A stretch of DNA of 64,000 bases from JAUIAI01 sp049680625 (GTDB taxonomy: Bacteria; Pseudomonadota; Gammaproteobacteria; Burkholderiales; Burkholderiaceae_E). The notes beneath the pieces were generated by a model. The model saw only the letters and a list, made by a program, of their open reading frames with translations. It did not search any database and had not been told where the DNA came from. The position numbers and the translations under genes were made by a program. Location: positions 1 to 64,000 of the forward strand of contig JBAUID010000218.1 of assembly GCA_049680625.1 (NCBI GenBank), in the 5' to 3' direction. Shown here piece by piece: positions 18,365 to 27,478 of this stretch (positions are counted from its first letter, which is position 1; every line of letters begins with the position of its first letter).

Positions 18365-19909
18365 ATGCCACCGATGATTGGTCACTTGTTTGGTCAAAAA
18401 GCAGCGGTTTACAACAAATTTCCCCGTCCCGCCCGGTTCGATCGCAACATCGTTGTCATTGGTGCCGGCAGTGCCGGCCTGGTCAGTTCTTTGATCGGTG
18501 CGTCAGTTAAAGCCAGTGTGACGTTGGTTGAATCTCATAAAATGGGTGGTGACTGTCTGAACTATGGCTGTGTGCCGTCCAAGGCGTTGATCAAGACAGC
18601 AAAGTTGCTGCACATGGCCCGGCAAAGTAGCAAGTACGGCATCAAGCGAATGGATGCTGAGGTTGACTTTGCGCAAGCTATGGACCGGGTTGCGGACATT
18701 GTTAAAAAGATCGAGCCGCATGACTCAGTGGAGCGTTATACGGGTTTTGGTGTCGATGTAGTCCTTGGCAGAGCAACTATTAAGACCCCGTGGTCTGTGG
18801 AAATTGCGCTGAACGATGAAAACGGCCAACCGACCGGTGCTACCCAGTTGCTGACTACCCGCAACATCATTATTGCCACTGGTGCTGAGCCCTTGGTGCC
18901 GCCAATTCCGGGCCTTGACGAAATGGGCGTGCTCACCTCAGACAACATATGGGAACTGCGCGAGCTACCGCGTCGACTGCTGGTCCTTGGCGGAGGCCCC
19001 ATCGGATGTGAACTTGCCCAGTCGTTTCAGCGTCTTGGATCCCAGGTGACCCAGGTTGAAATGGTGTCAGCGCTGATGTCACGCGAAGATCCTGATATTT
19101 CTTCGATGGTGATGAATCAGTTTACCCGTGAAGGTGTTGACATTCGGGTAAACCATAAAGCCATACGATTCGAAAACCGCGGTGATACCAAGGTTTTAAT
19201 TGCAGAACGTACCGACAACAATGGCGAGCTGGTTGAGATTGAATTTGATGCCGTGTTATGCGCTCTGGGCCGTAAGGCCAGGCTTAATGGCTACGGACTG
19301 GACGATCTTGGCATAAAAATCAGCAAGCGCCGAACCGTTGAAGTAAATGATTTTCTGCAGACCAACTATCCGAATATATATGCCGCAGGGGATATCGCCG
19401 GCCCGTACCAGTTCACCCATACCGCCAGCCATATGGCCTGGTTCGCATCGGTCAACGCCTTGTTTGGCAGGTTCTGGCGTTTCAAAGTCGACTACCGTGT
19501 GATTCCATGGGCAACTTTTACCGAGCCGGAGGTGGCGCGGGTTGGTTTGAACGAAACCGAAGCGAAAGAAAAGGGAATTCCATACGAGGTAGTCTCGTAC
19601 GGGATTGACGATCTCGACCGCGCGATTGCGGATGGGGTGGACTACGGTGTCGTGAAAGTGCTGACGGTGCCAGGAAAAGACAAAATTCTCGGCGTCACTA
19701 TCGCCGGGGAACATGCCGGCGATTTGATTGCTGAATTTGTGACCGCGATGAAGTACAACCTGGGTCTGAAGAAAATTATGGGCACGATTCATATTTACCC
19801 GACCCTTGTTGAGTCCAACAAATACGCGGCCGGTGAATGGCAAAAAGCCCATATTCCCGAAAAACTATTGAGTTATGTCCGGCGGCTCCATGACTGGGAA
19901 CGGAGCTAA
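18365..19909 (+). CDS. Mercuric-reductase-like FAD-dependent pyridine nucleotide-disulfide oxidoreductase
   Basis: 514 residues. The FAD-binding IVVIGAGSAGLV (about 29-40), the redox-active cysteines C64 and C69 in GGDCLNYGCVPSKALI, the NAD(P)-binding LLVLGGGPIGCELAQ, the second FAD motif YAAGDIAGPYQFTH, and the C-terminal dimerisation domain with TFTEPEVARVGL and HIYPTLVES are all seen. This is the fold of mercuric reductase and lipoamide dehydrogenase. The N-terminal metal-binding domain and the C-terminal Cys pair of true MerA are absent, so mercury reduction is not expected. Close relatives sit with TVP38 and ArsS genes. Possible substrates are arsenicals or a thiol carrier, which is inference. 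Confidence 0.9.
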   Translation: MPPMIGHLFGQKAAVYNKFPRPARFDRNIVVIGAGSAGLVSSLIGASVKASVTLVESHKMGGDCLNYGCVPSKALIKTAKLLHMARQSSKYGIKRMDAEVDFAQAMDRVADIVKKIEPHDSVERYTGFGVDVVLGRATIKTPWSVEIALNDENGQPTGATQLLTTRNIIIATGAEPLVPPIPGLDEMGVLTSDNIWELRELPRRLLVLGGGPIGCELAQSFQRLGSQVTQVEMVSALMSREDPDISSMVMNQFTREGVDIRVNHKAIRFENRGDTKVLIAERTDNNGELVEIEFDAVLCALGRKARLNGYGLDDLGIKISKRRTVEVNDFLQTNYPNIYAAGDIAGPYQFTHTASHMAWFASVNALFGRFWRFKVDYRVIPWATFTEPEVARVGLNETEAKEKGIPYEVVSYGIDDLDRAIADGVDYGVVKVLTVPGKDKILGVTIAGEHAGDLIAEFVTAMKYNLGLKKIMGTIHIYPTLVESNKYAAGEWQKAHIPEKLLSYVRRLHDWERS

Positions 19910-19966
19910 GTGGTTGTAGTCAACCGGGTAAGGTAATAAAACGTTAAAGGCTGACTGGAGGCGATT

Positions 19967-20827
19967 ATGGGTATTGATTTTGATCAACAAGGTTTGCGCC
20001 GCGGGTACCGAAACGACAACCATTCACTGAGGAGCCTTTGTGGCCGGCGTATTGTGCGTTTATTGGTGTCCCTTGGCCTGGTGATGTCATCGGTCACGGC
20101 GTTTGCGCTGGACCATGAGTATGCCGCTTTAAATGAGTTACTCGCAAAGCATGTGAAGTGGGATGCCAAAGGTGTCGCCAGTGCTGTGGACTACGCCGGT
20201 TTCGCCCGCGATCAGCCCAAGCTGGATACGGTGACCCAGGAAATGTCAGCAGTCACCCGTGCCCAGTACAACCAGTTCAGCCGCGACCGCAAACTGGCAT
20301 TTTTGATCAATGCCTACAACGCATTCACCATTCAATTAATTTTGACAAAGTACCCAGATCTCAAATCGATCAAAGATCTTGGCAGCTTGTTTCGTTCGCC
20401 GTGGAAAAAAAACTTCTTCAAGCTACTGGATGATGATCGAAATCTCGACTGGATCGAACACACGATGATTCGGGCGCCTGGGGTGTTTGGTGAGCCAAGA
20501 ATTCACTTTGTGGTTAATTGTGCGTCAATCGGATGCCCGGCACTGCGCCCCGAAGCCATGATTGCATCAAGGCTCAATGCTCAGCTGGCGGACAGCACCC
20601 GGCGATTTTTCAGTGATCGTAGCCGTAACCGTTTTGATGCCACCAGTGGGGAGTTACAAGTGACCAAACTGCTTGATTGGTATGGTGAAGACTTCCGGCC
20701 GGAGAAAAAGTTTCTCGCCACGTACGCAAAGCAGCTTGCCGATTCAGCGGCAGACCAGGCCAGAATCCGCAGTGGTGACTTCAGTATTTCTTTTCTTGAC
20801 TATGATTGGACGCTAAATCGCCAATAG
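19967..20827 (+). CDS. DUF547 domain-containing exported protein
   Basis: 286 residues. A hydrophobic stretch (about 26-45, ending TAFA) looks like a signal peptide. The DUF547 core is clear: RKLAFLINAYNAFTIQLIL, LGSLFRSPWKKNFFKL, EPRIHFVVNCASIGCPALRPEA, and TKLLDWYGEDF near the end. The Cys in NCASIGCP and the Asn of INAYNAF are conserved in the family, whose activity is unknown. A good ribosome-binding site (GGAGG) precedes ATG 19967. DUF547 proteins recur in arsenosugar gene clusters, which supports reading genes 15.5-23.3 kb as one unit. Confidence 0.9.
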   Translation: MGIDFDQQGLRRGYRNDNHSLRSLCGRRIVRLLVSLGLVMSSVTAFALDHEYAALNELLAKHVKWDAKGVASAVDYAGFARDQPKLDTVTQEMSAVTRAQYNQFSRDRKLAFLINAYNAFTIQLILTKYPDLKSIKDLGSLFRSPWKKNFFKLLDDDRNLDWIEHTMIRAPGVFGEPRIHFVVNCASIGCPALRPEAMIASRLNAQLADSTRRFFSDRSRNRFDATSGELQVTKLLDWYGEDFRPEKKFLATYAKQLADSAADQARIRSGDFSISFLDYDWTLNRQ

Positions 20828-20893
20828 TCCAATAATCGCCTGCGATAGTCTTCGATCGTCTATTAGAAGCTTCTTGCGGCTGCCCCGAATCCA

Positions 20894-21715
20894 GTGTCCG
20901 ACATTCACGATCCACACCGCGAACGAAGCCACGATCGAAGCCGGCAACAAGAGGCCGACCTGCTGGTTGTCATTCCGTGCTTGAATGAAGCTCTGAACAT
21001 TGGTGTTATCGTGGCGTCAGTTATTCGTTGCGGTGCTGTTTGTGTGGTTTGTGACGGTGGCAGCTCGGACAATACAGCAGCGCAGGCCGCAGCTGCAGGC
21101 GCATCAGTCATAAAAGCGGGGCCTGGAAGGGCTACGCAGATGAACGCTGGTGCGCAGTTTGGGTTTGAGTGCTTTCCAAATTCGCGATGGCTGCTTTTCC
21201 TTCATGCCGACGTTGGCCTGCCGGTTGTCAACGACATCCAGGTGACGGCCACTCAGGCGACACACTGGGTTGCACTGACTGCCGGGGCATCTCGTGAGTG
21301 GGCTCGTTTTGACATCCGCCTGGTCGCCAGTACCGGCGGCGGGAAAGGATGGTATCGATGGCAAGAGCGGTATAGCGCGGCACTTTTACCAATCGTGAGC
21401 CGGTTGATGAACTGGCGCAGCGCACTGACTGGCATCTGTACCGGTGATCAGGGTTTACTGGTGACTCGTGAAATGTTTGTCCGGGTGGAGGGGTTCCCGG
21501 CAATTGCGCTGATGGAAGATATCGAGATTTCGCGTCGACTGAAAGCGGTCGCTGGTCGGCCATTTCGGTTGCGCGATCAATTACACGTGTCAGCGCGGCG
21601 CTGGGAACGCGACGGAATTTTCAGAACTATTCTGTCGATGTGGTGGACGCGATTGCGCTACTTTACCGGCACGCCACCAGATGTGCTGCACAAGTCTTAC
21701 TATGGCAAACAGTGA
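20894..21715 (+). CDS. TIGR04283-like glycosyltransferase of the ArsS cluster
   Basis: A 273-residue GT-A family glycosyltransferase. The nucleotide-sugar site is seen in LVVIPCLNEALNIG and VCDGGSSDNTA, the family motif in GRATQMNAGAQFG, the DxD-like LFLHADVGLP, and the late acidic ALMEDIEISRRLK. No membrane segment. The start is GTG. The family is regularly found next to ArsS and is presumed to build the sugar part of arsenosugars; the donor is unknown. The next glycosyltransferase gene overlaps its 3' end. Confidence 0.9.
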   Translation: MSDIHDPHRERSHDRSRQQEADLLVVIPCLNEALNIGVIVASVIRCGAVCVVCDGGSSDNTAAQAAAAGASVIKAGPGRATQMNAGAQFGFECFPNSRWLLFLHADVGLPVVNDIQVTATQATHWVALTAGASREWARFDIRLVASTGGGKGWYRWQERYSAALLPIVSRLMNWRSALTGICTGDQGLLVTREMFVRVEGFPAIALMEDIEISRRLKAVAGRPFRLRDQLHVSARRWERDGIFRTILSMWWTRLRYFTGTPPDVLHKSYYGKQ

Positions 21716-22412
21716 TCCGATGGCGTCAACGGCCTGCCTGATTTTGTTCGCACGCGAGCCCGAACTGGGTCGGGTCAAGCAGCGTCTCGCTGCTGACATT
21801 GGTCCGCAGGCAGCGCTGGCTGTCTACCGGCGCTTACTCGAGCGAAGCCTGCGCTTGTCACGCTCTTTCGTGCGTCATGGTTACGCCTCGTCTGCCGGCT
21901 CCGGGCGAACTGATTGTCGACTGATAGTCAGCAGTTTTGAGGACGGGCAGGGCAGGTTGCGGCAATTTTGCCGGCGGACAAACACGGCTTTCCGGGTTCA
22001 ATGTGGCAATGATCTTGGGCAGCGGATGCACAGCGCCATTGATGAGGCGGCTCGTGACGCAGATGGCCCTGTTGTCCTCATCGGATCTGATTGTCCCGGG
22101 CTGGGTATGACCGACTTGCGTGCGGCGTTTGATGCGCTACAGCGGGTGGACGTGGTGATCTCACCGACCCTGGATGGCGGCTACGGTCTTATCGGGGTAC
22201 GCAACAATCATCGTGAGTTGTTTAGAGAAATCCCCTGGGGTTCCGACCAAGTAGCTGCACTCACCCGCATGCGTGCGCGGTGTCTAGGTCTGCAGATTCA
22301 TAACCTGCGTGATCAAGCTGATATCGATTTTGTAGCAGATTGGCGCGCCTGGTGCGCTCAGCGGCAAGAAAAACAACTCTGTGAATTTCAATGGGACCAA
22401 AGCGCATGTTGA
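21702..22412 (+). CDS. TIGR04282-like glycosyltransferase of the ArsS cluster
   Basis: About 236 residues, of the DUF2064/TIGR04282 type. It opens with CLILFAREPELGRVKQRLA, where the Gly-x-Val-Lys-x-Arg-Leu signature of the family is seen, continues with QRMHSAIDEA, and has LIGSDCPGLGMTDL and SPTLDGGYGLIGV, the conserved core. The start could be ATG 21702, overlapping the previous gene by 14 nt, or ATG 21720 just after its stop. Neither has a clear ribosome-binding site, which fits coupled translation. It is the usual partner of the TIGR04283 enzyme. Confidence 0.9.
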   Translation: MANSDPMASTACLILFAREPELGRVKQRLAADIGPQAALAVYRRLLERSLRLSRSFVRHGYASSAGSGRTDCRLIVSSFEDGQGRLRQFCRRTNTAFRVQCGNDLGQRMHSAIDEAARDADGPVVLIGSDCPGLGMTDLRAAFDALQRVDVVISPTLDGGYGLIGVRNNHRELFREIPWGSDQVAALTRMRARCLGLQIHNLRDQADIDFVADWRAWCAQRQEKQLCEFQWDQSAC

Positions 22413-23254
22413 TCGATTCGGACCGAAGTGGAAGCTGGCGATTCAAACGATTCAAGCGAATGGCGACAAAGTACCCGCTGTTTCCCTTGTACTTTGCCCC
22501 GATGCCGATGCCGACGCCAATGCGGTTGGTGCGTTACTTGTTAAGCGTTCTGTTCGTTACGAGTGCGCTCTCGACAAGCGTTGCCGCTGAAAATGCGCTG
22601 ACTCGGTTCTCCGACTTGCCTGCTGGCGGGTTGGCTCCAGGCAGTATGTGGGTGCACCAGCCAGTTGGAAAGATCGCACCGAACACCGCCAGCATCCAGT
22701 CGTCCGGCTCTGGCAAGTCGTACCTGCAAATCCACTCCAAGGGTTCAGCATCCGCCTGGTCTCATGCGGTGCCGGTGCCGATTAACGGGGCAACAAAACT
22801 AACCTGGCAGTGGTTTGTCCGTGGGGCTCCGGGGCGAAGTCAGCTCAATGACAAAGCTTCGGATGATTTTGCCGCCCGTTTGTACGTTGTTTTTGACTAT
22901 CCGTTGAGTAAGGTGCCTTTTGGTCAGCGTCTCGGTATCCGTATTGCCCGGGCGATTTACGGTGACCTGCCAGCGGCTGCGCTATGTTATGTCTGGCTTC
23001 CTGGTGGCAAAGCAGGGGAACTGGCACCATCGCCGTATACCGGCAGAGTAAAAATGCTGGTGGCCAACTCCCAGGCCAGTGGCTCGGGATGGCAGCGTCA
23101 GCAGCGTGATTTGCTAACCGACTTTCAGCGTGCATTTGGCGAGGAGTTTGGCCCCGGTATGCCGCCAATAAAGGCGATTGTGGTCTCTGCTGATACCGAC
23201 CAAAGCGGTGGCCAGGTTGACGCTGCATTTGCGGACGTGGTACTTGGCAATTAA
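22391..23254 (+). CDS. DUF3047 family exported protein
   Basis: About 287 residues. A long N-terminal region leads to a hydrophobic segment (about 44-63, LLSVLFVTSALSTSVAA) with a likely signal peptidase site, and a repetitive MPMPTPMR precedes it. The mature part matches DUF3047: LTWQWFV, DDFAARLYVVFD, LCYVWLPG, VKMLVANSQASGSGWQRQQRDLLTDFQRAFGEE and AIVVSADTDQSGG. Function unknown; DUF3047 genes are commonly seen with arsenosugar genes. It overlaps the previous gene by 22 nt if ATG 22391 is used; ATG 22406 is an alternative. Its stop codon is shared with the convergent EAL gene (TTAA at 23251-23254). Confidence 0.85.
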   Translation: MGPKRMLIDSDRSGSWRFKRFKRMATKYPLFPLYFAPMPMPTPMRLVRYLLSVLFVTSALSTSVAAENALTRFSDLPAGGLAPGSMWVHQPVGKIAPNTASIQSSGSGKSYLQIHSKGSASAWSHAVPVPINGATKLTWQWFVRGAPGRSQLNDKASDDFAARLYVVFDYPLSKVPFGQRLGIRIARAIYGDLPAAALCYVWLPGGKAGELAPSPYTGRVKMLVANSQASGSGWQRQQRDLLTDFQRAFGEEFGPGMPPIKAIVVSADTDQSGGQVDAAFADVVLGN

Positions 23255-25551
23255 GTCGTGGCCAGGGGTATTTGCTCTTCACGGTCAAACAACTGGCGCA
23301 GCGGGACGGCACGGCCCAGGAAGTCTCCTTGGAAGTGCCCAACGCCGATGGCTCTGAGCCGATCGTAAACATCTTGTGTCTGTACATGCTCAGCCACGGT
23401 TTGAATGTTCAGGCGCCGCGCTACCCGAACAGTTGCCTGGACAATCTCTTCGTCGATTGCATTACTGGCGAGATTGCGAATGAATGAACCGTCAATCTTT
23501 AAATAGTCCGGGGCAAAACGTTTAAGGTATTCAAAAGTGGCCAGGCCGACGCCAAAGTCATCGAGTGCAATTCCAAACCCGGCAGACTTCAATTCGGCAA
23601 CCAGGCGTGAAGCCGCTGCCGGGTTTCGAATTGCCTCGCTTTCGGTAATTTCGAACACAATGCGCGACGGATCAATCCCGGATTTTTGGCGTTCGTCGCG
23701 AATAAAGGAGCCGATCAGTCCGTCACTCATGGTCATACCAGACAGATTGATCGAACATTTAGCCGTGCGTCCCTGGGCAACCGGGTTTCGGGCGAGCCAG
23801 GTAAAGACCTTGGTAATCACGCCCCGATCGAGAGTTGAGGTCATATGCGACTTTGCGGCCAGGGAAAGGAAGTCGTTGGGCTGAATCAAGCTGCCGTCCC
23901 GGTCAATAAGTCGAACCAAAACCTCGTAAGACAGTTGATTCAACTGGCTGGCGCTACTTACGATCGGTTGGGCGAAGATTTCAAACCGGCGCTCTCGAAT
24001 CGCCTCTCTAACGAGTTCTATTCGCGCCTGCTGCGAGCGCCGCGCATCGACAATTGACTGGGCCAGTGGTTCAACGAACAAACGCGGGTCGTGTACGCTA
24101 TTGGCAATTGTTTGTGCCTCTGCCAGCGACAGCAGGCAGTCTTCGCTGCTGGTTTGGGCATTGCGGTCGATTAACAAACCCCCGATGCTCGGTTGCAGTC
24201 GCAAAACTCCGTTGTCAGTGTGAAACAATTGACCGTTAAAAGTCGAATAGATGTCTCGTGCGGTGGCGCGTACTTCGCTCTGAGATTCTGTGTGGACGAG
24301 TAAGGCGTATCGCCCCGCGGACAGGCGAGCCGCCGCCACCTGGCCGGGTTGCCGTGTGAGTGCTGCCGCAACCGATTTTTCGAGGTCGAGCGCCGCCAAT
24401 GGGCCACATAAGTCGTTGAGCGTATCGAAATTGGTAATGTGCAGACCAATTAACCCGTAGTGTCGCCGACTGGGTTGTTCGATCGCTTTGTTCAGATCGG
24501 CAATCAGTCCGCGGTCGTTCAACAGACCGGTTGACATATCCTGGCGCGCCTGTTGCCGCAAACCGTCCATTGCCTGGCGACGGTCGGACGCAACGGCGTG
24601 CAGGAGGATCGCAACCAGGGTGGCGACAAACATTAGTACGGACACTTCGACATAAGGCGGGCCGCCTGCATTCGGGGCTGACAACTGAATTGCGCGCCCA
24701 ATGAAAATCAGGCTGGTGCTCGCCAGCAAGGTGATCGCCAGAGTTTTTTCCGTGCTGCGTATAGCCGACCAGGCCGCCACCGGAATAAAGAAAAAGATCA
24801 AGGTGTAAGCGAATGGCTGGCGCCCGACTTCGGATGCAAGCAAACTGCCCAACACAAGTAGCGCAGAAATAACAAGCGGACCAAAATCCAGCCAGGGGTC
24901 AGAGGTCTTGTTGAGATTGCCCGATACACCCACCGAGCCACGAACCGATGCAACAACGCATGGGGCAATCAGTAACATGCCCAGCGCATCCAGCAGCCAC
25001 CAGCCAGCTAGTATGTCCAGGGTGCGCGGCTGGACAGCCAGTGGTTCAATTCGCAATCCCGAAGCCAGCAGGAACGCATCGATCGGTGCTGCAACGAAAA
25101 CTACAGCGACTAACAACCGCAATGCGATTTCAAGGCGGTTCTCGGTTGGCTTCCAGATACTCAGGCGGTTAAGCAGTATCAGGGCACTAAGTGGACCGAC
25201 AAAAGTCGTTAAGCCCGCAACGCTGGTCAACATGGTGCTGCCAGTTGTCCACGCAGCCCAGGTGGTTACTCCCAGGGCCACCGGAATCATCCAGCCGTAT
25301 CCGAATAGCCAGCCAATACCAAAAGCGATCCCAGTGGCAGGCCAGTAAGGCAGTTGGCCGGGCAGGGTTATATTACCAATAGTGACTGCACTACCGAGTC
25401 CCAGTAAGTTAACCAGCCAGCATGCAGCAAAGCCAAGAGCGAAGCACGTGAGTGCGCGCACTAAACGCCACACGATGGTCGGGGTCGACCACCATGGCCG
25501 ATACGCCTGGGATTGGGTGCGATGGCTCGACACCTTGTTGAACCGTTTCAT
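23251..25551 (-). CDS. MASE1 - degenerate GGDEF - EAL cyclic-di-GMP protein
   Basis: 766 residues. The N-terminal half (about 35-330) has eight or more hydrophobic segments with the MASE1 sensor wording (LPYWPATGIAFGIGWLFGYG). A GGDEF-like domain (about 340-480, STGLLNDRG...) has lost the active motif, reading SAGRY where GG(D/E)EF should be, so no cyclase activity is expected. The EAL domain (about 505-755) reads EVLVR in place of EALVR but keeps the other metal and catalytic positions: INLSG, FEITES, LDDFGVG, LKIDGSFIRN and VAEHV. It is thus probably a working phosphodiesterase that lowers c-di-GMP, with the GGDEF domain perhaps as a GTP sensor. No link to the ArsS cluster is evident apart from touching stop codons. 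Confidence 0.92.
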   Translation of the reverse strand: MKRFNKVSSHRTQSQAYRPWWSTPTIVWRLVRALTCFALGFAACWLVNLLGLGSAVTIGNITLPGQLPYWPATGIAFGIGWLFGYGWMIPVALGVTTWAAWTTGSTMLTSVAGLTTFVGPLSALILLNRLSIWKPTENRLEIALRLLVAVVFVAAPIDAFLLASGLRIEPLAVQPRTLDILAGWWLLDALGMLLIAPCVVASVRGSVGVSGNLNKTSDPWLDFGPLVISALLVLGSLLASEVGRQPFAYTLIFFFIPVAAWSAIRSTEKTLAITLLASTSLIFIGRAIQLSAPNAGGPPYVEVSVLMFVATLVAILLHAVASDRRQAMDGLRQQARQDMSTGLLNDRGLIADLNKAIEQPSRRHYGLIGLHITNFDTLNDLCGPLAALDLEKSVAAALTRQPGQVAAARLSAGRYALLVHTESQSEVRATARDIYSTFNGQLFHTDNGVLRLQPSIGGLLIDRNAQTSSEDCLLSLAEAQTIANSVHDPRLFVEPLAQSIVDARRSQQARIELVREAIRERRFEIFAQPIVSSASQLNQLSYEVLVRLIDRDGSLIQPNDFLSLAAKSHMTSTLDRGVITKVFTWLARNPVAQGRTAKCSINLSGMTMSDGLIGSFIRDERQKSGIDPSRIVFEITESEAIRNPAAASRLVAELKSAGFGIALDDFGVGLATFEYLKRFAPDYLKIDGSFIRNLASNAIDEEIVQATVRVARRLNIQTVAEHVQTQDVYDRLRAIGVGHFQGDFLGRAVPLRQLFDREEQIPLATT

Positions 25552-25677
25552 GTACCGTCTTAACTAATAATTATCGGGCCTTGAGAGCAGGGCCTCGTTT
25601 CCTCATTGGGGTATTTTAGACGCCAAGTGCCTGGCCGGGTATCACTGTTTTACGGTCCGCGCGCAATTACCTTTTTG

Positions 25678-26205
25678 TTATTGGAGTTTTTCTTCGGCTG
25701 TAAACGCTCCATCCGACATATTTAGCGTCCCCATGCCGGGTGCAACCAGGTCATCGGCGCGTTGGCCTTTCTTACAGGGGCCGAGATATCGTGCCGTGAG
25801 CGTGTCCTCTACCAGTACCCGGTTCTCATTGCCGTCGCGGGTTTGGACAATAGTATCGATCTGGTATCTGCTCAAGAAGTCACCAGATGCGATTTTGCGC
25901 GTGGTTGCAATGTTAGAGCTGTGCCGGCAGGTTGATTCGGCAATCCAGATGTCCTGGTGACGCCGGAACGGACTGAGTTGGCAAAAACCTCGTTTCCCGG
26001 TTTTTCGATCCAGGTGCTCGATGGCCGTATCGGATCCAGGGCCAACACACTGGCGCACCGCGCCCAGCCCGTTACTGCGATAAACCGAACTCTGAATTTC
26101 CCATAAGCCGGGTTTACGTGCCGGGTAGAGCGGGTCGATACGGGCTTGCGCCGGAGCTGTGCCGTGCAGCGCACAGCACAGTAGCAGGCCCGCGAGTCGA
26201 AACAT
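25678..26205 (-). CDS. DUF3617 family exported protein
   Basis: 175 residues with a signal peptide (MFRLAGLLLCCALHGTAPAQA). The mature part has the DUF3617 pattern: KPGLWEIQSSVY near the N-terminus, several cysteines (CVGPGSD, CQLSPF, STCRHSS) and the closing ARYLGPCKKGQRADD. The family is periplasmic, widespread in proteobacteria and of unknown function. It lies 36 bp downstream of prpC on the same strand and may be transcribed with it. Confidence 0.85.
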   Translation of the reverse strand: MFRLAGLLLCCALHGTAPAQARIDPLYPARKPGLWEIQSSVYRSNGLGAVRQCVGPGSDTAIEHLDRKTGKRGFCQLSPFRRHQDIWIAESTCRHSSNIATTRKIASGDFLSRYQIDTIVQTRDGNENRVLVEDTLTARYLGPCKKGQRADDLVAPGMGTLNMSDGAFTAEEKLQ

Positions 26206-26241
26206 CGGACTGCCTCTTGATTTTTTTGCTATCAGCAGTTC

Positions 26242-27429
26242 TTATTTGCGCTTGGACAGAGGTACGTACTTCAGATTCTCCGGCCCGACATAGTTAGCAC
26301 TTGGTCGAATGATCTTGTTGTCTTCGCGCTGCTCAATGACGTGCGCTGCCCATCCCGCGGTTCGGGCGATAACAAACAATGGTGTAAACATCGCGGTGGG
26401 TACACCCAGCATGTGATAGCTGACAGCACTGAACCAGTCCAGGTTTGGAAACATGTTCTTGGCATCCCACATAACTTTTTCCAGTCGTTCGGCGATATCG
26501 AACATTTTCATATCACCGGCCGACCGCGAGAGAGACTTTGCAACAGACTTAATGACAACGTTGCGCGGATCTCCGGTTGTATAAACCGGGTGACCGAAAC
26601 CGATTATAACTTCCTTGTTTTCGACGCGGCGGCGAATATCAGCTTCAGCTTCGTCTGGGCCTGGGTATCTCTTCTGAACTTCAAACGCAAACTCATTGGC
26701 CCCGCCGTGTTTTGGTCCACGCAGGGCGCCGATGCCGCCGGTAATCGCGGAATACATGTCAGACCCGGTACCGGCAATTACCCTGCAGGCAAAAGTTGAT
26801 GCATTGTATTCGTGCTCGGCATACAGGATGAGTGAGGTATGCATTGCCCGGACCCAGGCTTCATTTGGCTCGGTTCCGTGAAGCAGGCGCAAAAAGTGCC
26901 CACCAATTGATCGGTCGTCTGTCTGTGTTTCTATACAACGACCATTATGACTGTAGTGGTACCAGTACAAGAGCATCGAGCCCAGGCTGGCCATCAGACG
27001 GTCAGCAATGTTACGGGCGTCAGCGGCGTTATGATCATTGGGCTCTGGCAACTGGCAGCCCAGGGCCGAAACACCCGTCCGCATGACGTCCATCGGATGA
27101 GTGGAGGCGGGTAAATCTTCCAGGATACTCATCACGTTGGCGGGCAGCCCGCGCAAGGCTTGTAGTTTGGTTTCGTAGGCTTTTAATTCTGCCTTGTTTG
27201 GCAGGTGCCCATGGACGAGCAAATAGGCAATTTCTTCAAACAGGGCAGACTCTGCAAAGTCCATGATGTCGTAGCCACGATAATGTAAGTCGTTGCCTTG
27301 TTTGCCGACGGTACACAAGGCGGTGTTTCCGGCAGGAACACCGGAAAGTGCTACCGATTTCTTGGGCTTAAACGTTGCGCCTGGAGATCCTTGTGCTGCT
27401 TTTGCCTTGGTGCTTTTTTTGGTTGCCAT
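26242..27429 (-). CDS. prpC: 2-methylcitrate synthase
   Basis: Condenses propionyl-CoA with oxaloacetate in the methylcitrate cycle. About 395 residues from ATG 27429, which has an AGGAGC site upstream; the longer open frame up to 27624 adds a non-homologous tail that overlaps prpB and is rejected. Citrate synthase features: [26 protein letters not shown], the active-site His in [24 protein letters not shown] and GFGHPVYT, and the catalytic Asp near the C-terminal [13 protein letters not shown]. The wording [11 protein letters not shown] is that of methylcitrate synthases rather than GltA, which is present separately at 34.7 kb. It follows prpB by 49 bp. No prpR, acnD or prpF is in the window. 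Confidence 0.95.
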   Translation of the reverse strand: MATKKSTKAKAAQGSPGATFKPKKSVALSGVPAGNTALCTVGKQGNDLHYRGYDIMDFAESALFEEIAYLLVHGHLPNKAELKAYETKLQALRGLPANVMSILEDLPASTHPMDVMRTGVSALGCQLPEPNDHNAADARNIADRLMASLGSMLLYWYHYSHNGRCIETQTDDRSIGGHFLRLLHGTEPNEAWVRAMHTSLILYAEHEYNASTFACRVIAGTGSDMYSAITGGIGALRGPKHGGANEFAFEVQKRYPGPDEAEADIRRRVENKEVIIGFGHPVYTTGDPRNVVIKSVAKSLSRSAGDMKMFDIAERLEKVMWDAKNMFPNLDWFSAVSYHMLGVPTAMFTPLFVIARTAGWAAHVIEQREDNKIIRPSANYVGPENLKYVPLSKRK

Positions 27430-27478
27430 CAGTATCGTGCTCCTGTTGTACTTGTTGTTGGTGCTTTTCTGAATTTCT

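Noticed and set aside
18365..19909. Mercury resistance (merA)
   Set aside because: The heavy-metal-binding N-terminal domain and C-terminal Cys pair are missing and there is no merR/merT/merP; the context is the ArsS cluster.
26341..26799. 152-codon plus-strand frame inside prpC
   Set aside because: It is the antisense shadow of a clearly conserved enzyme and has no motif of its own.
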